Shown piece by piece: positions 42,422-50,208 of a DNA stretch of 64,000 nt. This stretch comes from an uncultured Chloroflexales bacterium (lineage in GTDB: Bacteria > Chloroflexota > Chloroflexia > Chloroflexales > Chloroflexaceae): contig CAKZSI010000008.1 in assembly GCA_937918935.1 (NCBI GenBank), positions 186,001 through 250,000 on the forward strand, given 5' to 3'. The number at the start of each line of letters is the position of its first letter. Within the stretch, counting starts at the first letter, position 1. Position numbers and translations under genes: made by a program. The notes beneath the pieces were generated by a model. It saw only the letters and a list, made by a program, of their open reading frames with translations, ran no database searches and had not been told where the DNA came from.

Positions 42422-43258
42422 TCACTGTAGACTCACCAGCAACACCCCCACCAGCACTGCTACCACCCCTGCCCACTGCGCCCTGACCAGACGCTCGCGC
42501 AGCAGCATCCAGGCCAGCAGCACGGTGACTGCGCTGAAGATCGAGGCCAGGGCCGTTACCACGCTGACGTAGGCCGTGGCGATGCCGGTGTTGTAGGCCA
42601 GGAAGCCGATGGTATCGAGCGACGTGGCGATTGCGATCATCCCAAGGAGGCGCGGCGAGAGCGGCGCGGGAGGCTGCCGCCGCCAGAGCAGGGCAAGGGC
42701 GGCGACGACGCAGGCCATCACCCGCCCGATGAAAATGGGCCAGGCGATGCCCAGGCCCGCCGTGACCGGCCCGAGCAGGTAGAAAAAGACCCCATAGGCC
42801 AGTGCCGCGCCAAGGGCCGCCGGCACACCCTTCAGCACCAGGGGTTCTCCCCCTCCGCCCCGTGAGACTACCACCACGCCCGCCATCACCAGCGCCACTC
42901 CCGCCAGCGTCACCGGGGCGAGCCGTTCGCCCCCCAGCATGGCCAGGCCGGCGGTAACGACGGCGAAACTGGCGCAGATGGGCGAGACAATCATCACTGT
43001 ACCCACCGCCAGCGCCCGGTAGAGACAGAGCGTTCCGGCAACGTTCAGCGTGTTCACCGCCACCCCCGGCGCCCAGAGCGCCGGGTCGAGCGGCGGCAGG
43101 TCGCGGCGGGCCAGCAGCACCAGACCAATGCTGAGCATCCCCGCGGCCTGAATGTACAGCAACGTCGCCAGTGGCCCGATGCGCCGCGAGATGCGGCTCA
43201 GGGCGAAATCCCCGCCACCCCAGCCCAGGGCCGCCAACAACCCGAAGAAGACGCCCAT
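42422..43258 (-). CDS. EamA/DMT-superfamily transporter
   Basis: A 278-residue protein with about ten membrane helices in two EamA halves. The first begins MGVFFGLLAALGWGGGDFAL; the second (from about residue 145) includes GVPAALGAALAYGVFFYLLG and ends AQWAGVVAVLVGVLLVSL. The family exports amino acids or metabolites, or is of unknown substrate. The start at 43258 is fixed by a TGATG junction with the tiny ORF upstream, which suggests translational coupling. Confidence 0.85.
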   Translation of the reverse strand: MGVFFGLLAALGWGGGDFALSRISRRIGPLATLLYIQAAGMLSIGLVLLARRDLPPLDPALWAPGVAVNTLNVAGTLCLYRALAVGTVMIVSPICASFAVVTAGLAMLGGERLAPVTLAGVALVMAGVVVVSRGGGGEPLVLKGVPAALGAALAYGVFFYLLGPVTAGLGIAWPIFIGRVMACVVAALALLWRRQPPAPLSPRLLGMIAIATSLDTIGFLAYNTGIATAYVSVVTALASIFSAVTVLLAWMLLRERLVRAQWAGVVAVLVGVLLVSLQ

Positions 43259-43359
43259 CACCGTTCTTTGCCCCGAAAGTAACCCACCCGAAAGGCTACC
43301 GCCGCCACCAGCGCAATCAGCCCCAGGATGATCAGACACTCGATCCAGCCAATAGTCAT
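43258..43359 (-). CDS. Possible 33-residue single-helix membrane peptide
   Basis: The frame MTIGWIECLIILGLIALVAA, then VAFRVGYFRGKER, is one hydrophobic helix with a positive C terminus. Its stop overlaps the EamA start (TGATG). AGGA/AGGG lies upstream of the ATG at 43359. It may be a real small subunit or a leader that couples translation. It lies right after the decayed aminotransferase fragment. Confidence 0.4.
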   Translation of the reverse strand: MTIGWIECLIILGLIALVAAVAFRVGYFRGKER

Positions 43360-43402
43360 CGCCCTGATCCTGTAGATTCCTGAACCCCGCGCCCGGGCGA
43401 GG

Positions 43403-43670
43403 AACGCCCTCGGCGATCCGGCGCGGATCGCCGTACGAGAAGTTGAGCCGCAGCGGATTAACCCCGTCACCCCGGGGATGCAACCGCGCACCAGGCACGA
43501 AGTGAATGCCCTGCACCAGCGCCAGTTCGAGCAACCAGCTCGCGTCCGGCCCCGCGGGCAGGCTGAGCCAGAACCCCCCCGGATGGTCGCATCCAGCGTA
43601 CCCTGGCAGGCAATTCGCCCTCCAGGGCGGCGAGCATCGCATTGCGCCGCTCCGGGTAAAGATGTTGCCT
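43403..43670 (-). pseudogene. C-terminal relic of a class I/II (MocR/LysN-like) aminotransferase
   Basis: Two minus-strand frames together read as the end of a PLP-dependent aminotransferase. One gives HLYPERRNAMLAALEGELPA, then RVRWMRPSGG. After a run of seven C on the plus strand (43574-43580) the other continues with GGFWLSLPAGPDASWLLELA, GIHFVPGARLHP and LRLNFSYGDPRRIAEGV. With six instead of seven bases in the run the match becomes continuous (PSGGFWL). The PLP-lysine domain is missing, since a membrane-protein gene and tRNAs occupy the upstream DNA. So it is a truncated, frameshifted remnant. Confidence 0.75.
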
Positions 43671-43808
43671 CAGCCCCACGCCCCTGCCAGGGTCGCCTCG
43701 CCATCGGGGCAGGACTGCGCTACAATGGCGGGGTTCGCGCAGGCATGGGCGCGGTTGTGCCAGTCCAGAGCGCACCCCACTGCCAACCGCCCGGCATGGA
43801 CCGATACT

Positions 43809-44183
43809 ATGTTTGAACGCATCGCTCTCCTCCACAGCCGGCTGCAACTCACCCTTACGGCGCTGATGGCCGTGCTGGTCATCTGGGCGCTGGTATGCGC
43901 CCTGCGCGGTCGGATCGGCCAGGGCTATATCGGGGCGCTGTGGGTGGCGCAGTTGCTCATCGTGGCGCAGTGCGGGTTAGGCGCGCTGCTGCTGGCGCGC
44001 AACCTGGCACTGGCGGGGCCGCTGGCGCTGCACATTATCTACGGCATAATAGCCCTGCTCCTGTTGCCCGGCGCCATCGCCTACAACCGCGGGCGCGCGG
44101 GCCGCGGGGAGGCGCTGGTCTTCGCGACCATCTGTCTTATCTTGTTCGTCGTCGTGGCGCGGGCCTACGAAACGGCGCACTAA
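43809..44183 (+). CDS. Small four-helix membrane protein, function unknown
   Basis: A 124-residue protein from ATG 43809. Four hydrophobic helices: LQLTLTALMAVLVIWALVCA, GALWVAQLLIVAQCGLGALL, ALHIIYGIIALLLLPGAIAY and GEALVFATICLILFVVVARA. One His in the third helix (LHIIYG) is notable. No family recognised. A longer frame upstream lies opposite the aminotransferase relic and is not supported. Confidence 0.65.
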   Translation: MFERIALLHSRLQLTLTALMAVLVIWALVCALRGRIGQGYIGALWVAQLLIVAQCGLGALLLARNLALAGPLALHIIYGIIALLLLPGAIAYNRGRAGRGEALVFATICLILFVVVARAYETAH

Positions 44184-44220
44184 CACAAACCGCCACGCGG
44201 GCGCGTGGCGGTGGTTCATC

Positions 44221-44294
44221 TGGCTGGGGGACAGGGACTCGAACCCCAACTACCTGAGCCAGAATCAGGCGTTCTACCGTTAAACTATCCCCCA
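44221..44294 (-). tRNA. tRNA-Gln (CTG anticodon)
   Basis: The minus strand folds as a cloverleaf: acceptor TGGGGGA/TCCCCCA, anticodon arm CCTGA-TTCTGGC-TCAGG (anticodon CTG), T-arm with GGTTCGAGTCC, discriminator G and encoded CCA at 44223-44221. Six bases separate it from tRNA-Leu. Confidence 0.95.
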
Positions 44295-44300
44295 CCGGGA

Positions 44301-44387
<87 letters not shown>

Positions 44388-44412
44388 ATGCCATGGTGGC
44401 TTACCACCGCGC

Positions 44413-44441
44413 ATTATACGACGAAGGGGGGGCTTTGTCAA
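44413..44441 (-). promoter_or_regulatory. Consensus sigma-70 promoter for the tRNA pair
   Basis: The minus strand has TTGACA (44441-44436), 17 bases, TATAAT (44418-44413): perfect consensus hexamers and spacing. The -10 element ends 26 bases before the tRNA-Leu 5' end. It gives a useful reference for promoter recognition in this genome. Confidence 0.9.
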
Positions 44442-44568
44442 ACGTGATGGCGCTACAGCGTTACAACTCCTTTCCGGAGATCGAACCCCCTCCGAGAATC
44501 TCGTTCCGGTGCGGGAGGGGCCGCAGGCCCCCGCAACCCCCACCGAGGTGGATCTAACATCTCTCTAA

Positions 44569-44597
44569 TTGCGGAGTTCGGCGCCTTCATGTACAAT
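44569..44597 (+). promoter_or_regulatory. Probable promoter of the FmdB-like gene
   Basis: TTGCGG (44569-44574), 17 bases, TACAAT (44592-44597), about 100 bases before the zinc-ribbon gene. The 309-base gap 44388-44696 contains this, the tRNA promoter and two GC hairpins. Confidence 0.5.
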
Positions 44598-44628
44598 ACA
44601 CACTGTAACAGCATGTCAACGGTGACCA

Positions 44629-44647
44629 GGGAGGGCCAGGCCCTCCC
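44629..44647. repeat. Family B hairpin in a leader
   Basis: GGGAGGG, loop CCAGG, CCCTCCC, between the promoter at 44569-44597 and the FmdB-like start. Confidence 0.55.
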
Positions 44648-44696
44648 TCGCTAGTTCACCGGGCGCCATCAAGAACCAGGGAGGGTGCACGAAGCT

Positions 44697-44936
44697 ATGC
44701 CTACGTACGTTTACGCCTGTGATGCCTGTGGCAAGCAGTTCGAGCAGTTCCAGAGCTTCAAGGATGAACCGCTTACCGTGTGTCGCTGTGGCCAGGCGGG
44801 AAAGGTACGCCGGCTGATCCAACCGGCTGGCATCGTCTTCAAGGGGTCCGGCTGGTACATTACCGATAGCCGTAAGCCCGATACAAGCGAGAAGAGCGCA
44901 TCGAGTGAGTCTACCGCCGCCAATTCTGACGCTTGA
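44697..44936 (+). CDS. FmdB-family zinc ribbon protein
   Basis: A 79-residue protein starting MPTYVYACDACGKQFEQFQS. CxxC (CDAC) and CRCG cysteines form the expected zinc ribbon, and GSGWYITDSRK is the family's conserved middle block. The tail is Ser/Glu-rich. FmdB-type proteins are small putative regulators, first noted beside formamidase or amidase genes, but no such gene is adjacent. Confidence 0.92.
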   Translation: MPTYVYACDACGKQFEQFQSFKDEPLTVCRCGQAGKVRRLIQPAGIVFKGSGWYITDSRKPDTSEKSASSESTAANSDA

Positions 44937-45096
44937 ACCCGCCCACCTCCTCCCCCGGCCGGCTGCCTTTGATCGCCGGCCCCGGCCTTCTTGCCCTGGG
45001 TGTAGCTGTAGTTAGGGGCGTCGCGCGCTGCGGCGCCCCGCTAAGCGTTTCGGTCGCCCGCCGTCGCCCGAACTCACCCTAGCGGAAGGTTGTGGT

Positions 45097-45870
45097 ATGT
45101 CCCTCTCCAGTGCCCTGCGCGTGCTGCGCGACGATGTGCGCGCGATCTTTCGCAATGACCCGGCCGCACGCAACCTGGCCGAGGTGTTGCTCTACCCCGG
45201 CCTGCACGCCATTACTCTGCACCGCGTCGCCCACGCCATCTATCGCCGTGGCGTGCCCTTCATCCCCCGCCTGATCTCGCAGATCTCCCGCTTCCTCACC
45301 GGGATCGAGATCCACCCCGGCGCCCGCATCGGCCGCGGCTTCTTCATTGACCACGGCATGGGCGTGGTGATCGGCGAGACCGCCGAGATCGGCGATTGGG
45401 TCGTGCTCTACCAGGGGGTGACCCTCGGCGGCACCGGCAAACAGAAGGGCAAACGCCACCCCACCCTCTGCGATGAGGTCGTAGTGGGGGTTGGCGCAAT
45501 TGTGCTCGGCGCGATCACGATTGGCGAGGGCGCCCGGATCGGCGGCGGCGCGGTGGTGGTCAAAGATGTGCCGCCCCACGCCACCGCCGTCGGTGTTCCG
45601 GCGCGCATCGTCGCTACCCGCGATCCGCGCACCGGCGTGACCCGCCGCGTCGAGGTGCTCCCCGATCCCGAGGGCGAGATGCTTCGCGGCCTCCACGATA
45701 AGGTGCTTGAACTCGAGGCGCGCCTCAGCGACCTGGAAGAGGCGACCCAAACGCACCACGCCGAACATCGCCTGACCTACGACGCCCTCCCCGAGAGCCT
45801 CTGGCGCACGCTCTACGATGCTCCGCGGAACGGCAATGATGAAGAGTACAATCTCGGCGCGGGGATCTAG
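45097..45870 (+). CDS. cysE: Serine O-acetyltransferase
   Basis: A 257-residue protein with an N-terminal helical SATase domain ([19 protein letters not shown]) and left-handed hexapeptide repeats: [40 protein letters not shown] and [14 protein letters not shown]. It makes O-acetylserine from serine and acetyl-CoA for cysteine synthesis. The C-terminal 60 residues extend beyond the usual end as a charged helical tail ([19 protein letters not shown]). The partner cysteine synthase is not in view. cysS follows after a repeat element. Confidence 0.94.
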   Translation: MSLSSALRVLRDDVRAIFRNDPAARNLAEVLLYPGLHAITLHRVAHAIYRRGVPFIPRLISQISRFLTGIEIHPGARIGRGFFIDHGMGVVIGETAEIGDWVVLYQGVTLGGTGKQKGKRHPTLCDEVVVGVGAIVLGAITIGEGARIGGGAVVVKDVPPHATAVGVPARIVATRDPRTGVTRRVEVLPDPEGEMLRGLHDKVLELEARLSDLEEATQTHHAEHRLTYDALPESLWRTLYDAPRNGNDEEYNLGAGI

Positions 45871-45977
45871 AGCACTGATAGCACTGATATATTGATTCAC
45901 TGAAGACACCGAGCCGTGTGGCTCGCGGCGCTTGCGCCACTACCGTTGCGAGTCAAGCGTTTCGAGAAACGCTCTAG
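45867..45977 (-). repeat. CTAG-bounded structured repeat, copy 1
   Basis: 111 bases bounded by CTAG and containing three hairpins: AGCGTTT-CGAG-AAACGCT, GGCGC-TT-GCGCC and GAGCC-GTGT-GGCTC. Read on the minus strand it aligns with 54229-54333, sharing CGTTTCTCGAAA, GGCGCAAGC and CACGGCTC. Its left CTAG overlaps the cysE stop codon. Confidence 0.65.
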
Positions 45978-46060
45978 CATTGCTCTGGACAACCAGATGA
46001 GTGGATTGCTTTGCAGTCAGGAACTGCCCTCCTCGCAGCTCCCTGGGAGTTGGTGAGAGC

Positions 46061-46095
46061 AAATCCGCAATCCAACATCTAACATCCACAATCGC
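46061..46095 (+). repeat. Family D motif before cysS
   Basis: AATCCGCAATCCAACATC then TAACATCCACAATCGCC, related to 16009-16062 and 14377-14414. It ends one base before the cysS ATG, so no Shine-Dalgarno is present there. Confidence 0.45.
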
Positions 46096-46096
46096 C

Positions 46097-47512
46097 ATGC
46101 CTATCACCATCTACAACACGCTCACCCGCACCACCGAGCCGTTCGAGACGCTCGAACCCGGCGTGGTGCGTATGTACGTCTGCGGTGTGACGCCCTACGA
46201 TGAGGCCCACATCGGCCACGCCATGTCGGCGGTGGTCTTTGATGTAATCCGGCGCTACCTGGAGTTCCGTGGCTATAGCGTGCGCCACATCGTCAATTTT
46301 ACCGATGTTGACGATAAGGTCATCGCCCGCGCCGCCCAGCTTGGCCGCAATCCCCTCGAACTCTCCTCCGAACTGGCCGAGGAGTTCCTGGCCCAGCTCC
46401 GGGCGCTGAACGTGCTGCCCGCCAGCGCCTATCCCCGCGTCACCCGCACCATCCCCGAGATCATCGCCTTCATCCAGGGCCTGATTGAGCGGGGTCACGC
46501 CTATGTCGCCAATGGCGATGTCTATTTCCGCGTCGCCAGCGATCCAGACTACGGCAAACTCTCCGGGCGCTCGCTTGAGGATATGCTCGCCGGTACGCGC
46601 TTCGAGGTGGACCCGCGTAAGGAATCCCCCGCCGATTTTGCCCTCTGGAAGGCCGCCCGGCCCGGCGAGCCGGCCTGGGACAGCCCCTGGGGCCCCGGCC
46701 GTCCCGGCTGGCACATCGAGTGCTCGGCGATGAGCATGCAGTACCTCGGCGAGCAGATTGACATTCACGGCGGCGGCACCGATCTGATCTTCCCTCACCA
46801 CGAGAATGAGATCGCCCAGAGCGAGTGCCTCACCGGGAAGCCCTTCGCCCGCTACTGGGTGCACAACGGCATGCTGCAACTGGTCAACCCCGAGACGCGG
46901 CAGGTCGAGAAGATGTCGAAGTCGCTGGGTAATGTGGTGACGGTGGCGAGTTTCCTCGAACGCTACGACGCCGATGTGTTCCGTCTCATCGTGCTGAGCA
47001 GTTCCTACCGCAGCCCGCTAACCTACAACGACGAGGTTGCCGCCGATAATGCCCGCAAGCTCGAACGGCTGCTCACCGGCTTGCAGCCGCCCACCGGCGC
47101 CCTCACCGAGGGGGCGCCCGTCGCCGCCCTCGCCGATGCCGCCGCCACGGCCCGCGCGCACTTCGTCGCGGCGATGGATGCTGATTTCAACACTGCGGGC
47201 GCGCTGGCGGCGCTCTTCGAACTGGTGCGGGCGATCAACATCGCCCGCGACGCCGGTGTCGGTGGCGCGCCCTTTGTCGCCGCCCAGAACGCCCTGCGCG
47301 AACTGGCCGGCGTCCTCGGGCTGCGCCTCAACCTGCGCCCCGGGAGCAAGCGCCAGGACGTTGCGCCCTTCATTGACCTGCTGGTGGAGGTGCGGGGCGA
47401 GTTGCGCAAGGCGCGCCAGTTCGCCCTGGCCGATATGGTGCGTAGCCGTCTGGCCGATCTCGGCGTGATGCTCGAAGATGGTCCCCAGGGTACGCGGTGG
47501 AAACTGTCATGA
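46097..47512 (+). CDS. cysS: Cysteinyl-tRNA synthetase
   Basis: A 471-residue protein from ATG 46097 ([20 protein letters not shown]). Class I signatures: zinc-ligand Cys29 and HIGH (38-41) in [46 protein letters not shown] and KMSKS (272-276). It charges tRNA-Cys. The ATG directly follows a repeat motif and lacks a clear ribosome site. A longer in-frame start through the repeat is less likely by family length. The stop overlaps the next gene's start by 4 bases. Confidence 0.97.
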   Translation: MPITIYNTLTRTTEPFETLEPGVVRMYVCGVTPYDEAHIGHAMSAVVFDVIRRYLEFRGYSVRHIVNFTDVDDKVIARAAQLGRNPLELSSELAEEFLAQLRALNVLPASAYPRVTRTIPEIIAFIQGLIERGHAYVANGDVYFRVASDPDYGKLSGRSLEDMLAGTRFEVDPRKESPADFALWKAARPGEPAWDSPWGPGRPGWHIECSAMSMQYLGEQIDIHGGGTDLIFPHHENEIAQSECLTGKPFARYWVHNGMLQLVNPETRQVEKMSKSLGNVVTVASFLERYDADVFRLIVLSSSYRSPLTYNDEVAADNARKLERLLTGLQPPTGALTEGAPVAALADAAATARAHFVAAMDADFNTAGALAALFELVRAINIARDAGVGGAPFVAAQNALRELAGVLGLRLNLRPGSKRQDVAPFIDLLVEVRGELRKARQFALADMVRSRLADLGVMLEDGPQGTRWKLS

Positions 47513-48501
47513 ACTGGCTCGAACTCTCGGTTGAAGTTGACGACGAAGCGGTCGAGGCGGTCTCCGAGGTACTGGCGCGCTATGGCTACAATGGCGGCGT
47601 GGTGGTCGAACCGGCCTGGACGCCGGGGGACGAGGGGCCGGAGTTCCGCTACGATACCACCCGCCCGAGTGTACTGCGCACCTACGTGCCCCTGGACGAG
47701 CAGGCCGAAGATACCCGGCAGCGTGTCGAGCAGGCCCTCTGGCACCTCGGCCAGATGCGCCCCATCGGCCCCCTCCAGACCCGCACGCTCGCGGAGGAGG
47801 ACTGGGCCAATGCCTGGAAGCAGCACTACGCCGTGCTGCGGATCGGCGAGCGTATCGTGATTGTGCCTTCCTGGCTCGAGCATCACCCCGCCCCTGACGA
47901 TGTTGTGCTGCACCTCGACCCGGGGATGGCCTTCGGCACCGGGCTGCATCCCACCACCCAGCTCTGCCTGCGGCTGCTCGAGCGCCACGCGCACCCGGGC
48001 CAGCAGGCGCTCGACCTGGGGACGGGCAGCGGTATTCTGGCTATCGCCGCCGCTCGCCTGGGTGTGGACGCGGTACTGGCCCTCGACAACGACCCTGTTG
48101 CTGTCGCCGTGGCCGCCGAGAACATCGCTCGCAACGGGGTGAGCGAGCGGGTGACGGTGGCCGAGGGCAGCCTGGGGGCCGGTGCGCGTATGGGCCACTG
48201 GCTGAGCGGCGACTTCGGCCCGCCCGAGGCGTCTGCCCCGGGCATGGCCGCGACCGACCCGGGGCCGTTCGACCTCATCGTCGCCAACCTGATCGCCCGG
48301 GTGCTGGTGATCCTCGCCGCCGATCTGGCCGCAGCCCTGGCCCCCGGCGGCACGCTCATCAGCAGCGGCATTCTCGACGCCCGCGAAGCCGAGGTCGAGG
48401 CTGCCTTCGCCGCCACCGGCCTGCGCCTGGTCGAACGACACGCCGAGGGCGAGTGGGTCGCCCTGGTGCATACACTGGTTCCCCCAACCAGCAGCGCCTG
48501 A
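47509..48501 (+). CDS. prmA: Ribosomal protein L11 methyltransferase
   Basis: A 330-residue protein whose ATG overlaps the cysS stop (ATGA). The N-terminal substrate-recognition domain ([20 protein letters not shown]) precedes the SAM-binding domain with [28 protein letters not shown] (168-175), LALDNDP and [13 protein letters not shown]. It methylates ribosomal protein L11. A short insertion ([17 protein letters not shown]) lies before the last motif. The 289-base gap downstream shows nothing convincing. Confidence 0.95.
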   Translation: MNWLELSVEVDDEAVEAVSEVLARYGYNGGVVVEPAWTPGDEGPEFRYDTTRPSVLRTYVPLDEQAEDTRQRVEQALWHLGQMRPIGPLQTRTLAEEDWANAWKQHYAVLRIGERIVIVPSWLEHHPAPDDVVLHLDPGMAFGTGLHPTTQLCLRLLERHAHPGQQALDLGTGSGILAIAAARLGVDAVLALDNDPVAVAVAAENIARNGVSERVTVAEGSLGAGARMGHWLSGDFGPPEASAPGMAATDPGPFDLIVANLIARVLVILAADLAAALAPGGTLISSGILDAREAEVEAAFAATGLRLVERHAEGEWVALVHTLVPPTSSA

Positions 48502-48790
48502 CACACCTCTGGCGGCGTCTTACCGACGTTCAACCAACGGCCGTTCGTCCAGAACGGGCACGTAGATGAAGCTCGCCGGATATGCTCCAGGTGCGGCAGG
48601 ATAAGGTTGCTACACGCTACCCGCCGCTACCTGGAGCGTTTCCCTGGCAACGCATCCCCGCGCTCCTCTCCTCAACGACCTTCCATCAGCCCTGATTCAC
48701 CGGGCGCGATCGGCGACATTCGCATGCTATACGCGGTATACTACATGGTATTCGCTACCTGTGCGCATAGACCTCCCCGGGGAGAATACC

Positions 48791-50206
48791 ATGTCTGATC
48801 CGGAGACTCGTCTTCCTCCGCAGGCCGACATCCAGCCTCCTGTACCCTCTGCCGAGAACGTCCGGGCGCCTTATTCTCCGGCTGCGCCAGACGATGCGCC
48901 ACGCGGTCGGCGCCGGTTGCTCATCTTGCTGGCCGCGTCCCTGGGCGCCTTCGTCATCGTTGCCAGTATCGGCCTGCTCCTGGTGGTCCTGATCAACCCG
49001 GTGCTACGGGGCCGCCTGGCCTCACTCACCGCTGGCCAGATAGGCCCGCCCCCCGACAGCCCGAACAAGTTCGTCGCCCTTCCCGATGGCCCGGTGGCGA
49101 TCACCGACGATTTTAGCCAGCTATCCAACCGCTGGGAACGCTCACAGACCCGTATCAACGGCGGCGCCTACGAACTGACCCTCGAACTGCCCCACTTCGA
49201 CTCCTACGGCCTCTACCTGGGCGTGGCCGACGTGCGCGACTTCGACATGGCCGTGGACGTGCTGCCGGTCAGCGGCGATCTGACCTCCGAGTTCGGCATT
49301 CGTTTCCGCCAGGCCGCCCCCGATGACCACCTGCTCTTCTCGATCAGCCCGTCGGGCTACTTCCGGCTGGCCCGGGTGCGCGATGAGACCTACACCTCCC
49401 TCGTGCCCTGGACCCCCGACCCGCGCATCCGCAGGGGCCTGGGGGTGAGCAACCGACTGCGAGTGGTTGCCGAGGGCGCCTCGATCCGCGCCTTCATCAA
49501 CGGCGAGCAGGTGCTGGAGTACACCGATGAACTCCAGCAGGCTGGCCAGCTTACCCTGGGCCTCGTAACCTTCGAGCAGGGCGATCTGACGGTGCGCTTC
49601 GACAACATCGAGGGCGCAGTGGCGCCGATCGTTGACGCGCCCCGCGATGAATGGGTCGAACTGCGCGAGGACTTCAGCGACCCGGAACGCGCCCGGTGGA
49701 GCGTGGGCGGCGCCACCATCGCGCAGGAGGCCTACGAGGTTTTCGTGGGTGGCGAGGTGGTGTCGTGGCAGCAACCCCTGCCCGTTGGCGCCTCTCAGGT
49801 GGAGGGCAACTTCGTGCTGGAAGTGGAGGCCACGATGGTGGAGGGAGAGGGCGGAGGCGGCGGCTACGGCCTGATGTTCGGTGACGATGCCGCCTTCAAC
49901 TTCTTCGCCCTGATCGTCTTTCCCGAGGGGGGCTACATGCTCTACCGCAACGGCGCCGACGGCGGCCTGATCATTCCTCCGGTTCCGGCGCCCGCGGTGC
50001 GCACCGGCCTCAACGCCACCAACCGCATCAAGCTCGAGGTGCGCGACCGGCGGCTGGCGATCAGCATCAACGACGAGGTGCTGGCAGAACTCGAGTTTAC
50101 CGACGGCGTCAGCCTGAAAGGCCGGGCGGGCCTGGTCATCCAGGGGGCAGACACCTCCGAGGTGCGCGCGCGCTTCGATAATTTCCGTCTGGAGGAACTG
50201 CCCTGA
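48791..50206 (+). CDS. Membrane-anchored protein with two LamG/DUF1080-like beta-sandwich domains
   Basis: A 471-residue protein from ATG 48791 (GGGGAG upstream). A cytoplasmic Pro-rich N terminus (1-48), then one helix (LLILLAASLGAFVIVASIGL), then two repeated extracytoplasmic domains of about 180 residues. Each has DDFS or EDFSDPERARWS, and RFDN(I/F) at the end (LTVRFDNIEGA; VRARFDNFRLEEL). This is the concanavalin-like jelly-roll layout of family-16-hydrolase/DUF1080 proteins, which bind glycans. No catalytic residues can be assigned. It ends two bases before the convergent dnaE stop. Confidence 0.75.
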   Translation: MSDPETRLPPQADIQPPVPSAENVRAPYSPAAPDDAPRGRRRLLILLAASLGAFVIVASIGLLLVVLINPVLRGRLASLTAGQIGPPPDSPNKFVALPDGPVAITDDFSQLSNRWERSQTRINGGAYELTLELPHFDSYGLYLGVADVRDFDMAVDVLPVSGDLTSEFGIRFRQAAPDDHLLFSISPSGYFRLARVRDETYTSLVPWTPDPRIRRGLGVSNRLRVVAEGASIRAFINGEQVLEYTDELQQAGQLTLGLVTFEQGDLTVRFDNIEGAVAPIVDAPRDEWVELREDFSDPERARWSVGGATIAQEAYEVFVGGEVVSWQQPLPVGASQVEGNFVLEVEATMVEGEGGGGGYGLMFGDDAAFNFFALIVFPEGGYMLYRNGADGGLIIPPVPAPAVRTGLNATNRIKLEVRDRRLAISINDEVLAELEFTDGVSLKGRAGLVIQGADTSEVRARFDNFRLEELP

Positions 50207-50208
50207 GC

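Noticed and set aside
42416-42423. GAACGTTC as a second LexA box
   Set aside because: The half-sites abut without the required four-base spacer, and the site overlaps the 3' end of a transporter gene.
45871-46096. T-box or cysteine-responsive leader before cysS
   Set aside because: The hairpins here belong to a repeat also found at 54229-54333. No T-box consensus or terminator/antiterminator pair was seen.
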